Shown in pieces: positions 15,352-24,500 of a stretch of DNA of 64,000 bases (position 1 is the first letter of the stretch; the number at the start of each line of letters is the position of its first letter). Origin of the DNA: a candidate division WOR-1 bacterium RIFOXYB2_FULL_45_9 (GTDB taxonomy: Bacteria; Margulisbacteria; WOR-1; O2-12-FULL-45-9; XYB2-FULL-48-7); the NCBI GenBank assembly GCA_001771575.1, contig MEUD01000001.1, forward strand, positions 1,055,277 through 1,119,276, written 5' to 3'. Below the pieces are notes generated by a model. It saw only the letters and a list, made by a program, of their open reading frames with translations. It made no database searches and was not told where the DNA came from. The position numbers and the translations under genes are program-made.

Positions 15352-17337
15352 TTATAAGAGATTGAGAGGATCAACGTCGATCGTCAGCCTGACCTTGGCC
15401 TGATCAAAATCGATCGGCACGGACCTAACCAGCCGCCTTAGCTCGTCCAGCTCTCCTTTTAATAAAATACGATAGCGCCATTCGCCGTGCAGTTTCGCGA
15501 TCACCGCCGGCGCCGGTCCCAACACCCCTTCCCGCTTGACCGACATCAGTCGGCGCCCAAATTCCTCCGCCGCCTTGATCACCAGCGATGATTCAACCCC
15601 GGAAAAAAGGAGACTGATCAACCTTGAGAACGGCGGATACCCAAGTTCCTGGCGATGAACGATTTCCTGGCTAAAAAAAAGCTCATAATCCTGCCTGGCC
15701 GCCGCCTGGATCGAATAATGGTCCGGCAGGTGGCTCTGGACGATCACCTTCCCGGGGAGATTGTGTCGGCCGGCCCGTCCCGCGACCTGGGTCAATAGCT
15801 GAAAAGTATATTCGGCCGACCTAAAATCCGGCAGGTTGAGAGCGGTATCGGCCGAGACCACTCCGACCAGGGTAACCCGCGCGACGTCAAGCCCCTTGGC
15901 AACCATTTGCGTCCCGATCAGCACGTCGGCCTTCCCTTCCGCGAAGATCGAAAAAAACGCCTCGTGCGATCCCCGCTTGCTCACCGAATCGCGATCATAG
16001 CGAAGGATCCTGGCGGCGGGAAAAACATCGGCGACTTCATTTTCGATCCGCTGGGTCCCGGTCCCAAAATAACCGAGTAGGCGGCTATTGCATTGCGGAC
16101 AGGCGGTTGGCGGCGGAGCACTATAACCGCAGCGGTTGCATAAGAGTTTTTTTTCACTGCTGTGATAGGTCAACGAGATCGAACAGTGCGGGCAGTGGAG
16201 GGGAAATCCGCAGTCGCGACACTGAACATAGGTAAAGTAGCCGCGCCTGTTAATGAAGAGGATCGCTTGCTCTCCTCGCTTCAATGTTTTAAATAATTCA
16301 TCCCGCAGTTTTTGGGAAAGCAGGCCGCTTCGCTCCCGGCGCATGTCGACGACCTCGACCGGAGGGAGAGGCCGGGCGTCGATCCTGTTCGGCAATGTTA
16401 ACTTGACCAGCGATCCCAGTTCCGCCTGATAATAAGTCTCAACCGAAGGGGTCGCCGAACCAAGAACGATGGTCGCCCCGGTTAATGCGGCAAGGTATTC
16501 GGCGGTTTCCCTGACATGATAGCGTGGGGCGTTATCTTGTTTATATGAGCGCTCATACTCCTCGTCAATAACGATCAAACCAAGGTTGACCGCAGGGGCA
16601 AAAATAGCCGAACGGGCGCCAAGGATGATCCTGGCCTCTCCTTCGGCGATTCGCTCCCATTCCCGGCGCCGCTTCGCTCCGGTCAGGTCACTGTGGACCA
16701 GGGCGATACCATCGCCAAACCTGGCCTTAAACCGCTGGACCAACTGCGGGGTCAGCGCGATCTCGGGGACCATAACGATCGAGCTTTTTCCCTGGCTAAG
16801 CGCCTGTTCCACGCTCTTCATATAAACTTCGGTCTTGCCGGAGCCGGTCACCCCAAAAAGTAAAAATCGGCCGCCGTCCGTCTCTTGGATCGAGCGGGTG
16901 ATCTTCTCGACCGCGCCGGCCTGGTCTGCCGTCAAATCCGGACCGGAACTTGCGCCCTCTGCCTTAGCCTTGGGCTCTGCCTTCTCCCCCCTTGGTTTCG
17001 ACTTTAGACTTTTAACATCCTTTTTTCCGGGGGGCATCACCAGCCTTAGAGCGGAGAGACGAAAAGCAGAGTAATATTCGGCCAGCCAGTTGGCCAGTTT
17101 GACCTGGTTTTCATTAAATAGCGGTTTTTCACACGCGATCGAATCGATCTCTTTTGTCCGCTCGACATCAGCCTTCTCAACAAAACCGACCACGTAACCG
17201 GTCTCGCTCCGTTTGCCAAAAGGGATGGCGACCGCCTGGCCGATCTTGATCTTATCGATAATCGGTCCCGGGATGGCGTAATGATATATCTTGTCGATCC
17301 GGTCCGCTGCTTTAGAGAGGATAACCTCGGCGTACAT
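15352..17337 (-). CDS. priA: Primosomal replication restart helicase PriA
   Basis: A 661-residue 3'-5' helicase that reloads the replisome at stalled forks. Present are the N-terminal DNA-binding domain, Walker A GVTGSGKTEV, motif II as DEEY (the family usually has DEEH), GSATPSVET, and a double zinc-binding region with eight Cys (CRDC, CPHC, CNRC, CPQC). Its ATG overlaps the coaBC stop by one base (TAATG). The DEEY change is unusual but need not be inactivating. Confidence 0.94.
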   Translation of the reverse strand: MYAEVILSKAADRIDKIYHYAIPGPIIDKIKIGQAVAIPFGKRSETGYVVGFVEKADVERTKEIDSIACEKPLFNENQVKLANWLAEYYSAFRLSALRLVMPPGKKDVKSLKSKPRGEKAEPKAKAEGASSGPDLTADQAGAVEKITRSIQETDGGRFLLFGVTGSGKTEVYMKSVEQALSQGKSSIVMVPEIALTPQLVQRFKARFGDGIALVHSDLTGAKRRREWERIAEGEARIILGARSAIFAPAVNLGLIVIDEEYERSYKQDNAPRYHVRETAEYLAALTGATIVLGSATPSVETYYQAELGSLVKLTLPNRIDARPLPPVEVVDMRRERSGLLSQKLRDELFKTLKRGEQAILFINRRGYFTYVQCRDCGFPLHCPHCSISLTYHSSEKKLLCNRCGYSAPPPTACPQCNSRLLGYFGTGTQRIENEVADVFPAARILRYDRDSVSKRGSHEAFFSIFAEGKADVLIGTQMVAKGLDVARVTLVGVVSADTALNLPDFRSAEYTFQLLTQVAGRAGRHNLPGKVIVQSHLPDHYSIQAAARQDYELFFSQEIVHRQELGYPPFSRLISLLFSGVESSLVIKAAEEFGRRLMSVKREGVLGPAPAVIAKLHGEWRYRILLKGELDELRRLVRSVPIDFDQAKVRLTIDVDPLNLL

Positions 17338-18500
17338 TAAAAGATCGCGTCTAGTATCCGGGAGGCGATCGTTTCCTTATCGGCCAGCGGCAGATCAACA
17401 CGTCTCCCCGCCCGGTCAATTAGCACTCCCCGGGCCTGATCGCTCCCAAAGTTCTCCGGCCCGTTGGCAAAGATCAGGTCCAGGTTCTTCTCGGCCAGTT
17501 TCTTTTTGGCATTTTTTACCAGGTTTTCCGTCTCCAGCGCGAAGCCGACCAGTTTTCTTTTCCCTTTTTTCCCGGCCAGCTTCTTCAGGATATCCGACGT
17601 CGCTTCAAGCTCTAAGACCAGGCCTTTCCCCTTTTTGATCTTTGCTCTTTTACTTTTGACCTTAAAATCGGCGACCGCCGCCGCCATGATCACCGCGTCC
17701 GCATTTTGGGCGCCGCCGGCAACCGCGGCCAGCATCTCCCGGGCAGACTCAACTTCGACCAACCTAACACCAGCTGGGACCGGAAGGGACGCGTTGGCCG
17801 AGATCAAGGTGACCGCCGCGCCGCGCCGGCTGGCCGCTTTGGCGATCGCATACCCCATTTTTCCCGATGAGCGGTTCGCCAGATACCTGACCGGATCGAT
17901 CTGCTCGCGGGTCCCGCCCGCCGTTATTAAGATCTTTTTTCCTTTAAGGTCCCGGGGAGCGACCAGCAGTTCTATTATCCTGGATATTATCTCCTCCGGC
18001 TCGCTCATTCGCCCGATATCAAGATCGCCGCAGGCAAGTTTTCCTTCCTCCGGGCCGATCAATTCCCAGCCAAGCTTAACGATCTTTTCCGAGTTGGCGG
18101 CAACCGCCGGATTGCGCCACATCTCGCAGTTCATCCCCGGAGCAAGCAGTTTTTTGGCGGTCGTCGACAAAGCCATGGTAGATAACGCGTCGTCCGCCAA
18201 ACCGCCGGCGATCTTGCCGATCATGTTGGCGGTCGCCGGCGCAATAACCAGCAGGTCGGCTTTTTGGGAAAGCGAAATATGCGGAACGGGGGTGGCGATC
18301 TCCTGGGAATACAGATCTAAGATAACCGGATTGCCGGACAACGTGCGGAAAGTAAGCGGGCCGACCAGCTGGGCCGCCTCGGCTGTCATGACGACCCAAA
18401 CCTCGGCGTCAAGGTCTTTTAAGCGGGAAACCAGCGTCGCGGCTTTATAAGCGGCAATACAACCGGTCACCCCTAAAATGATTGTCTTGCCTTTTAACAT
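17337..18500 (-). CDS. coaBC: Bifunctional phosphopantothenoylcysteine decarboxylase / phosphopantothenate-cysteine ligase
   Basis: Two-step coenzyme A synthesis enzyme, 387 residues. The N-terminal FMN-dependent CoaC half has VTGCIAAYK, the active His in PVPHISL, APGMNCEMW and the flap Cys in ACGDLDIGRM. The CoaB half starts near residue 190 with LITAGGTREQIDPVR and RSSGKMG. It lies between rpoZ and priA, the common order. Confidence 0.95.
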   Translation of the reverse strand: MLKGKTIILGVTGCIAAYKAATLVSRLKDLDAEVWVVMTAEAAQLVGPLTFRTLSGNPVILDLYSQEIATPVPHISLSQKADLLVIAPATANMIGKIAGGLADDALSTMALSTTAKKLLAPGMNCEMWRNPAVAANSEKIVKLGWELIGPEEGKLACGDLDIGRMSEPEEIISRIIELLVAPRDLKGKKILITAGGTREQIDPVRYLANRSSGKMGYAIAKAASRRGAAVTLISANASLPVPAGVRLVEVESAREMLAAVAGGAQNADAVIMAAAVADFKVKSKRAKIKKGKGLVLELEATSDILKKLAGKKGKRKLVGFALETENLVKNAKKKLAEKNLDLIFANGPENFGSDQARGVLIDRAGRRVDLPLADKETIASRILDAIF

Positions 18501-18516
18501 AATTTACCCGAAGCCG

Positions 18517-18837
18517 TTATTTTTTCTTTTTCGGCTTTTCTCTTGGTTTTTCTTTCGCCCCTTTAGCCAGTCGGTCAAGCTGGGAGGGGGCGTTCTCGTC
18601 GTCGTCGGCCAACAGTATCTCCTGCGGTTTTTTGCTGTCGGCGCTGGTAACCTTGATCCGGAACTTATCGGCGGCGATCTCCCGCAGGGAGGTGATCACC
18701 GGATTGGTCGGGTCAAAATTGTCAATGTACGGCAGAGACCCGTCCGAGACCTGCTTGGCCCTGGCGGAAGCGGCGTTCACCAATAAAAATTTGTTCTTGG
18801 CCTTGGTCAATAAATTATCAACTGATAGTTCTGTCAA
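18517..18837 (-). CDS. rpoZ: DNA-directed RNA polymerase omega subunit
   Basis: A 106-residue RpoZ-like protein with the conserved segment FLLVNAASARAKQV and a lysine-rich tail (KEKPREKPKKKK). It overlaps gmk by 4 bp and precedes coaBC, a context that strongly supports the call. Omega assists RNA polymerase assembly and in many bacteria helps bind ppGpp. Confidence 0.88.
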   Translation of the reverse strand: MTELSVDNLLTKAKNKFLLVNAASARAKQVSDGSLPYIDNFDPTNPVITSLREIAADKFRIKVTSADSKKPQEILLADDDENAPSQLDRLAKGAKEKPREKPKKKK

Positions 18838-19445
18838 TTTAGCAACGTCCTTTCTTTTTCAACATTTATGATCGCCCTGATCTTGTCAGCGGCTGATTCG
18901 ACCTTGTCATTTACCACTATGTAATCGTATTTTTCCATAACCTGGAGCTCGGCTATCGCCGCCCGCAGACGATAGTTCATGACCTCCTGATCCTCGGTCT
19001 TTCGCTTCTTGAGGCGGAAAGCCAGGATGTCGACCGACGGCGGGATCAGAAAAACAAAAACCACCGCCGCTTTCAGCGCCGCCCCTTCCACCGACCGCTT
19101 GATCGAAGCCGCTCCCTGCACGTCGACTTCCAGGATCACCACTCCCCCCCTGGCCAGTTCTTTTTCAACGTAAGAGCGGGGGGTCCCGTAATAGCTCCCG
19201 TGGACCTTGGCCCATTCGAGCAAGTCGCCGTTCTTGACCAACCGGTCAAACTCGTCCCGTTCCACAAAATGATAGTGTTCGCCGCTCATTTCTCCCGGAC
19301 GGGGCTGGCGAGTCGTCATGGAAACTGAAAGGGATAGGTCCGGATTTTTCTTTAAAAGACGGCGAACGACCGTTGATTTTCCAACTCCGGAAGGACCGGA
19401 AATCACTACCAGCAGGCCGCGCTTGTGCCGGGCTTTTTTGGTCAT
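18834..19445 (-). CDS. gmk: Guanylate kinase
   Basis: Phosphorylates GMP to GDP. The 203-residue protein has the P-loop GPSGVGKS (17-24), SMTTRQPRPGE and the GMP-binding HYHFV region. It is first in the gmk-rpoZ-coaBC-priA-def-fmt string and has a strong near-leaderless promoter. Confidence 0.96.
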   Translation of the reverse strand: MTKKARHKRGLLVVISGPSGVGKSTVVRRLLKKNPDLSLSVSMTTRQPRPGEMSGEHYHFVERDEFDRLVKNGDLLEWAKVHGSYYGTPRSYVEKELARGGVVILEVDVQGAASIKRSVEGAALKAAVVFVFLIPPSVDILAFRLKKRKTEDQEVMNYRLRAAIAELQVMEKYDYIVVNDKVESAADKIRAIINVEKERTLLN

Positions 19446-19455
19446 CTATTAAGTA

Positions 19456-19484
19456 ATTTTAGCATATAACCTTCCCGGAATCAA
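19456..19484 (-). promoter_or_regulatory. gmk operon promoter
   Basis: Minus strand: -35 TTGATT (19484-19479), 17-nt spacer ending in TGC, -10 TAAAAT (19461-19456). The box ends 10 nt before the gmk ATG, leaving a leader of only a few bases. Confidence 0.75.
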
Positions 19485-19494
19485 GCGCCCGGGG

Positions 19495-19523
19495 TTGACA
19501 AAGAAGCGGGTGAAGTCTAAAAT
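19495..19523 (+). promoter_or_regulatory. Near-consensus sigma-70 promoter
   Basis: TTGACA (19495-19500), 17-nt spacer, TAAAAT (19518-19523). It drives the gene at 19556, which also has a strong ribosome site AGGAGG (19543-19548) 7 nt before ATG. This is one of the few genes here with a classical leader, fitting high expression of an outer-membrane protein. Confidence 0.85.
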
Positions 19524-19555
19524 TACCCAACTAGTTTGCATTAGGAGGTTACATA

Positions 19556-20653
19556 ATGAAAAGAATCATAGTTGTCTGCGCGATCCTTGGTTCAATGATC
19601 TCCGCCGGTTTTGCTCTCGAATCGGGACTTCTCCCTTACGGCGTTGGGGCCAAATACGCCGGAATGGGCGGGGCCGCTGCCGCGATCGTTGACGATATTT
19701 CTTCCGCCTACTTCAATCCGGCGGGGATCGTTAAATCAGGTCGGGTCGAACTCAAGCTCGGAGCGGGAGCCGCGACCGAGGGACTGGCCGATATCATGAA
19801 GGTTTTCGGGAATGTCTCCGACCCGACCAAATTTATTGCCGACAACGTCTCCAACACCATCAACGTTAATGGGAACATGAACGCTTTGATCGGCTTGAAC
19901 ATCGCCAAGATCGGCCTTACGGTCATTCCGGTCGGTTCATTGGCTTTTGTTAAACCGGCCGGCTTCAACGGAAACGCCGTCGCGATGATGGCCTACGAAG
20001 GGATCTTGACCCTGGGGTACGGTCTTTCCACCCCGATCCTGCCGGTCGCCACGCTTGACTTGGGGGCTAACATCAAATATGTTGGCGCCGCCGCCGCCAC
20101 CGTCGCCGCCAACCTGAACGCTTCGACCAACAGCGTCACCAATTATTCCGGCACCGGGTTCGACCTGGGAGCTAAAGCAAAGATCGACACCTTCGCCATT
20201 CCGTTCTCGGTCGCGGTCGTTATCAAGGACCTGGGGGAGACGCTTAGCGGCACGACCAAAGCAACGACCTCTACTTATGACCCAGCGACCGGCACCACCA
20301 CCACTTCTCCCGCGACCGAAACCAACACCAGCATTACCGCCCCTCAAACGATCGTTATCGGCGCCTCCACCACCATCCCCGGGATCGGCTTAAAGGTCGC
20401 CGCCGACATCGATTCGGTCGGCAGTACCTCTTACCAATCGGCTTACACCGTCACCCACCTTGGGGTTGAATATCCCCTGGCGGTTCTAGCCCTGCGCGCT
20501 GGCTTGATCACCGGCGGGACCAATGGGAGCATCTCCATGACCACCATTGGGGCCGGGCTCAACTTTTTTGGCAACCTGAACATCGCCATGATCATGGATG
20601 GAAAGAACACTAAAAACAACCAGATGGTATTTGACACCGGATTCGCGTTCTAA
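19556..20653 (+). CDS. Outer-membrane beta-barrel protein (PorV/TraF_2/FadL-like)
   Basis: A 365-residue exported protein: signal peptide 1-20 (SAGFALES), then the motif GMGGAAAAIVDDISSAYFNPAG, which is typical of FadL/PorV-like barrels. Alternating hydrophobic strands follow, and it ends in phenylalanine (TGFAF) like a BAM beta-signal. A low-complexity Thr/Ala loop (about residues 240-265) is probably extracellular. Its strong promoter and ribosome site suggest an abundant protein. Substrate is unknown. Confidence 0.75.
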   Translation: MKRIIVVCAILGSMISAGFALESGLLPYGVGAKYAGMGGAAAAIVDDISSAYFNPAGIVKSGRVELKLGAGAATEGLADIMKVFGNVSDPTKFIADNVSNTINVNGNMNALIGLNIAKIGLTVIPVGSLAFVKPAGFNGNAVAMMAYEGILTLGYGLSTPILPVATLDLGANIKYVGAAAATVAANLNASTNSVTNYSGTGFDLGAKAKIDTFAIPFSVAVVIKDLGETLSGTTKATTSTYDPATGTTTTSPATETNTSITAPQTIVIGASTTIPGIGLKVAADIDSVGSTSYQSAYTVTHLGVEYPLAVLALRAGLITGGTNGSISMTTIGAGLNFFGNLNIAMIMDGKNTKNNQMVFDTGFAF

Positions 20654-20677
20654 TAATTAGGAGGAGGAGTAATAATA

Positions 20678-21490
20678 ATGAAGAAGATATTTAGTTTGGC
20701 CTTGCTTCTGACCGTCGCTCTGTTCATGGCTTCCGGCTGCAGCACCACTTCGAGCGGGGGAACGGTCTCCACGACGATCCCGGCTTCGGCGGCGGCCACC
20801 AGCATCGGGGCACTCGCTTCCACCAGTCTTTCCGTGGATAACAACATTTTGGGGGTCACCTCTTACGCCTCGATCAGGTCAAGCCAGGTCAAAGCTTCCG
20901 CCCCTGCCGCCCCGGCATATTCCGGAGGCTGGTGGACCACTAGCGCCACCTGGGAAGAAACTGCCGGCGGCTATTCGTATTCTTACGATTGGCAGTACAG
21001 ATTTAGAATTTGGAACGCGGCCGGGGACGAAATCAAAACCACCGCCGGGCTCGACCCTGACGGTGAAGGGCTAAGCTCGTCCGACGTCAGCCAGATCTGG
21101 GCTTATGTCACTTTTGACTACACCCTGACCACCACCGCCGGAGCCTATACCACTCATTACCAATTCGGCGAGAGCACCGACAAACCATTTAAAATGGAAG
21201 GTTTTGGGACCGCCTCCAGGATGATGGACGGCTATACCAAGTTCGTCGGCGCCTACAGCGGCGATTCATATACCATCGCCTTTACCTACAACAGTCTTTC
21301 TCTTACCGCTTCCGGTTATCCGTCCGGTTCGGTCAGTTTCTCCTTTGGCGTCAGCGCCGGAGAAGCCTACGCCGGAACGATCACCTACGATGGGACCGTC
21401 ACCGCAGTCTTGGCCTTTACCAGCGGCGGGACCGGGACCTACGCGATCGATTTGGAAAAAGGGACAACTACGGTCGCGGCGGCTTATTAA
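20678..21490 (+). CDS. Putative lipoprotein of unknown function
   Basis: A 270-residue protein with a lipoprotein signal (lipobox ASGC, Cys near residue 21), then a Ser/Thr/Ala-rich linker and a beta-rich, aromatic (Tyr/Trp) domain with no family I recognise. Ribosome site AGGAGGAG precedes ATG. It lies 24 bp behind the barrel gene and ahead of a strong terminator, so the two form one transcript and may be partners in the outer membrane. Confidence 0.7.
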   Translation: MKKIFSLALLLTVALFMASGCSTTSSGGTVSTTIPASAAATSIGALASTSLSVDNNILGVTSYASIRSSQVKASAPAAPAYSGGWWTTSATWEETAGGYSYSYDWQYRFRIWNAAGDEIKTTAGLDPDGEGLSSSDVSQIWAYVTFDYTLTTTAGAYTTHYQFGESTDKPFKMEGFGTASRMMDGYTKFVGAYSGDSYTIAFTYNSLSLTASGYPSGSVSFSFGVSAGEAYAGTITYDGTVTAVLAFTSGGTGTYAIDLEKGTTTVAAAY

Positions 21491-21513
21491 GCGATTCCAC
21501 TAGCGCTACCTAG

Positions 21514-21545
21514 AGAGGGCGGACTTTTGTCCGCCCTCTTTTTTT
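21514..21545 (+). terminator. Rho-independent terminator
   Basis: An 11-bp GC-rich stem (AGAGGGCGGAC with GTCCGCCCTCT) with a TTTT loop, followed by T7. It ends the 19556-21490 transcript. Confidence 0.93.
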
Positions 21546-21555
21546 ATGGTATAGT
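21527..21555 (+). promoter_or_regulatory. Promoter for tamB-bamA
   Basis: TTGTCC (21527-21532), inside the terminator hairpin, then 17 nt and TATAGT (21550-21555). The transcript would start near 21562, followed by GGTGAGG before ATG 21582. Confidence 0.45.
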
Positions 21556-21581
21556 TATTTCTCACCTTGCCGGTGAGGACT

Positions 21582-24500
21582 ATGCGTAAGTTATTATTAT
21601 TATTCCTTCTCTCTATTATTATTAGTACAGCGCTTCACGCCTTCTCACTTCAGGACTGGAAAAACTCTCTTGACATGTCGATCCGCGACCAGGCGGAAAA
21701 AGGGTTTGCGGACCTTTTTAAGACCAAAGTCTCGATCAAGGAGGCCGGAGGAAGCCTCATTGGACAGATCGTCCTCAAAGGGGTCTCAATCAAAGATATC
21801 GGCGAGATCGACGAAGTCGTTCTACATTTCAATCCCATTAAATTCGCGATCAATAAAGGGGACATTATCCCCTCATTAACCAAACTTAGTTTTATTAACG
21901 GAAAGATCTCCGTCGCCCGTGACTTGAAAGGGAAATGGAACATCGACCCTTTGCTCCCAAAACCAAACGATAAGGCCGCCCCTCCTCCCCCTTTTTCCGG
22001 ACAGATCGTCCTCGAAAACTGCGAGATCGCCTACATCGACCTGGTCGGGTTCATGGGTGAACCGACCAATTTCCAGGCGATCGCCAAAGGAGTAAACGGA
22101 GAAGTCGACTTAAGAAATATTGAACGGATCACCTTTTCGGCGGCCGGCGCCGTTCCGGAAAAGGTCAAGGCGGCCGGCCTGGTCAACTCCAAGACCGGAC
22201 GCTATGAATTAACGGTAACCGCCGAACAGCTCCCCTTTAGCAAATGGGGGGTATACACCATCCCGCTCCCGGGTCTCTCGCCCGAGCAGGGAAAAGTCGA
22301 TCTCTCGCTCAAGCTTACTCCGCCAAAAACAAAAGGGTGGCCGGTTTCGCTTAGCGGCAAGGCAACCTTTCACGACGCCGCGGCCAGGTACGGCAATTAC
22401 GATCTGACTTCCATCCGGGGAAATATTTTTATAGCGGATGAAAGCCTTGCCTTCCAGGGGATATCCGGCCAACTAAACGACCTGCCGGTGAGCTTAAACG
22501 GCCGCCTGACCGGCTTTCAAAGTCTGGACCTAACAATCGGGATCAAACAAGGCGAGATCAACAAGCTTGCCGCCATCCTCCCATTTTTAAAGACGGTCCC
22601 GGTCGGCGGCTTATTTAGCGCCAACCTCAGGGTCGGCGGAACGATCGGCGCCCCCACCCTATCCGGATCGACCAGCGTTATCAATGGAAAAGCTTATGGA
22701 CAGGCATTTTCGGGCGGAGGGGATCTCTCTTTCGGCGGCAAAACGTTCCGGGCGGACCTGCGCGACGTCGTTTTTTACGGCGGCACTCTTTCCGGTCCGG
22801 TAACCATCAATCTGACAGGAGTTCCCCAACTCGATTTAATGCTAAACATCTCCGGCCTTAACCTGGCCACCCTGTCGCAAAACACCCCCGGAATAACCGG
22901 CCTGGCCGGCGGAGACCTCGCGATCACCGGACCATTTTCCCAATTAAAGGGGAAATTGAACGGCAGATTGAATCGGACCGCCGTATTTGGCCAGCCGCTG
23001 AATTCACTGCGAGCCGCCTTTCAGATCAAAGAGGGGGAGTTTTTTCTCGACAACCTTATCGGGGAATCGGAGCAAGCCGGCATCAGCGCCAAAGGGAGGA
23101 TCAGCCGCGACCTGACCTTTGACCTGCTGACCGAAGCAAGCGGGCTCAAGCTTGCCGGCCGGGGGATCTTTGGGCCAATGCGCGCTTCTTTGAACCGCTT
23201 TAACGGACGGGTCAGCTGGAAACTGACCCCCGCCTTCCTCTCGTCGCCGCTCCGGAACATGGAAGCGGACGGAGAGGTCTCCTTGAGCGACGGAGAGATC
23301 GGAGAACAGCAATTCGACCGGGCCGATGGGACAATCGAGATCGATCACGGCAAGATCGACGTCAAGAACGCTTCCCTGATAAAAGGGGGATCAAAGCTTT
23401 TTATCGCGGGGCAAACCGGGATCGGAACTGAAACAAGTTTGGTCTTCTGGACCAACGGCTCGCGCCTGGAGGATTATAAGATCCTAAATTATTTTTTACC
23501 TGATGACCTAAAATACCCGTCCGGGAATATTAGCGCCAGCTTTGAGGCGACCGGCTATCTCCCTCCGGAAACCAGGCTAACCGAGATCGACCAGCTTCTC
23601 GACTTGAATATCAACGGGCGGATCGCTCTGGCAGACGGCAGAATCGGCGGGGTGAAGCTAACCAGCGCCTTAGCCGGGATAGGCTGGCGCGAGCGGGCCC
23701 TCTTCATCGAAGAAGCCCGTCTTACCGGCCCTCTTCTCCGCCTGACCGCCGACCTGATGATCTCCAAGCGGTCCCTGTCGGGAGAGATCCAGGGGGCGGC
23801 CGATCTTTTTTCTCTTGAAGAATTTACCTATCGCTACGGCCGTTTTTCCGGCGAGATCGGCGCGACGATCAAACTTAGCGGGACCCCCAGCTCCCCGGCC
23901 ATCGCCGCGACTTTTCGGGCCGAAGAGCTGAAGATCAACGACCTTTATTTTGATGAGGCGGCCGGGAGCGTCTATTGGGCAAACAAGCAAATAATGACCC
24001 TGACCCCTTTGCTTTTTCGCGACGAAGAAACCAGTCTCTATCTAAACGGCCGGGCAATCATCGACGAACACTCCCTGGAAAACTCCTTCCTTGATCTTGA
24101 ACTTAAGACCGATGGGGCCGATATGGCGGCGATCTATCAGTTACTGCAGGGGATCCGGGGGGAGGCTTACCGCTGGGGAATAACCTCGCCCAATAAGATC
24201 GCCCCGCAAAAGCTATCTTTGGCAAACCTTTCTTATTCGGCCCAGCGGGCCGAAGACGGAAAAACCGTTTGGTACGACGCCGATCCGCGCGCGCCGAATT
24301 TCGTCCGGGATTGGGGGGCTCTCCGCGCCGAATTTGAAAAAAAAGAGGCCGGCATTCCGAGCGAAAACTTAAAAGGGGAACTAAAGGCTCTCCTGAAATT
24401 CAAGGGAAAGATCAGCTCCCCTGCCGGTTCACTGCGGGCCGAGATAAAAAAGGGGGGGGCCGGCGCTTTTCGTTATGATTCACTCGTCTTTTCCGCTTCC

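Noticed and set aside
18076-18399. Open frame antisense or out of frame in coaBC
   Set aside because: Overlaps a clearly conserved gene; no independent signals.
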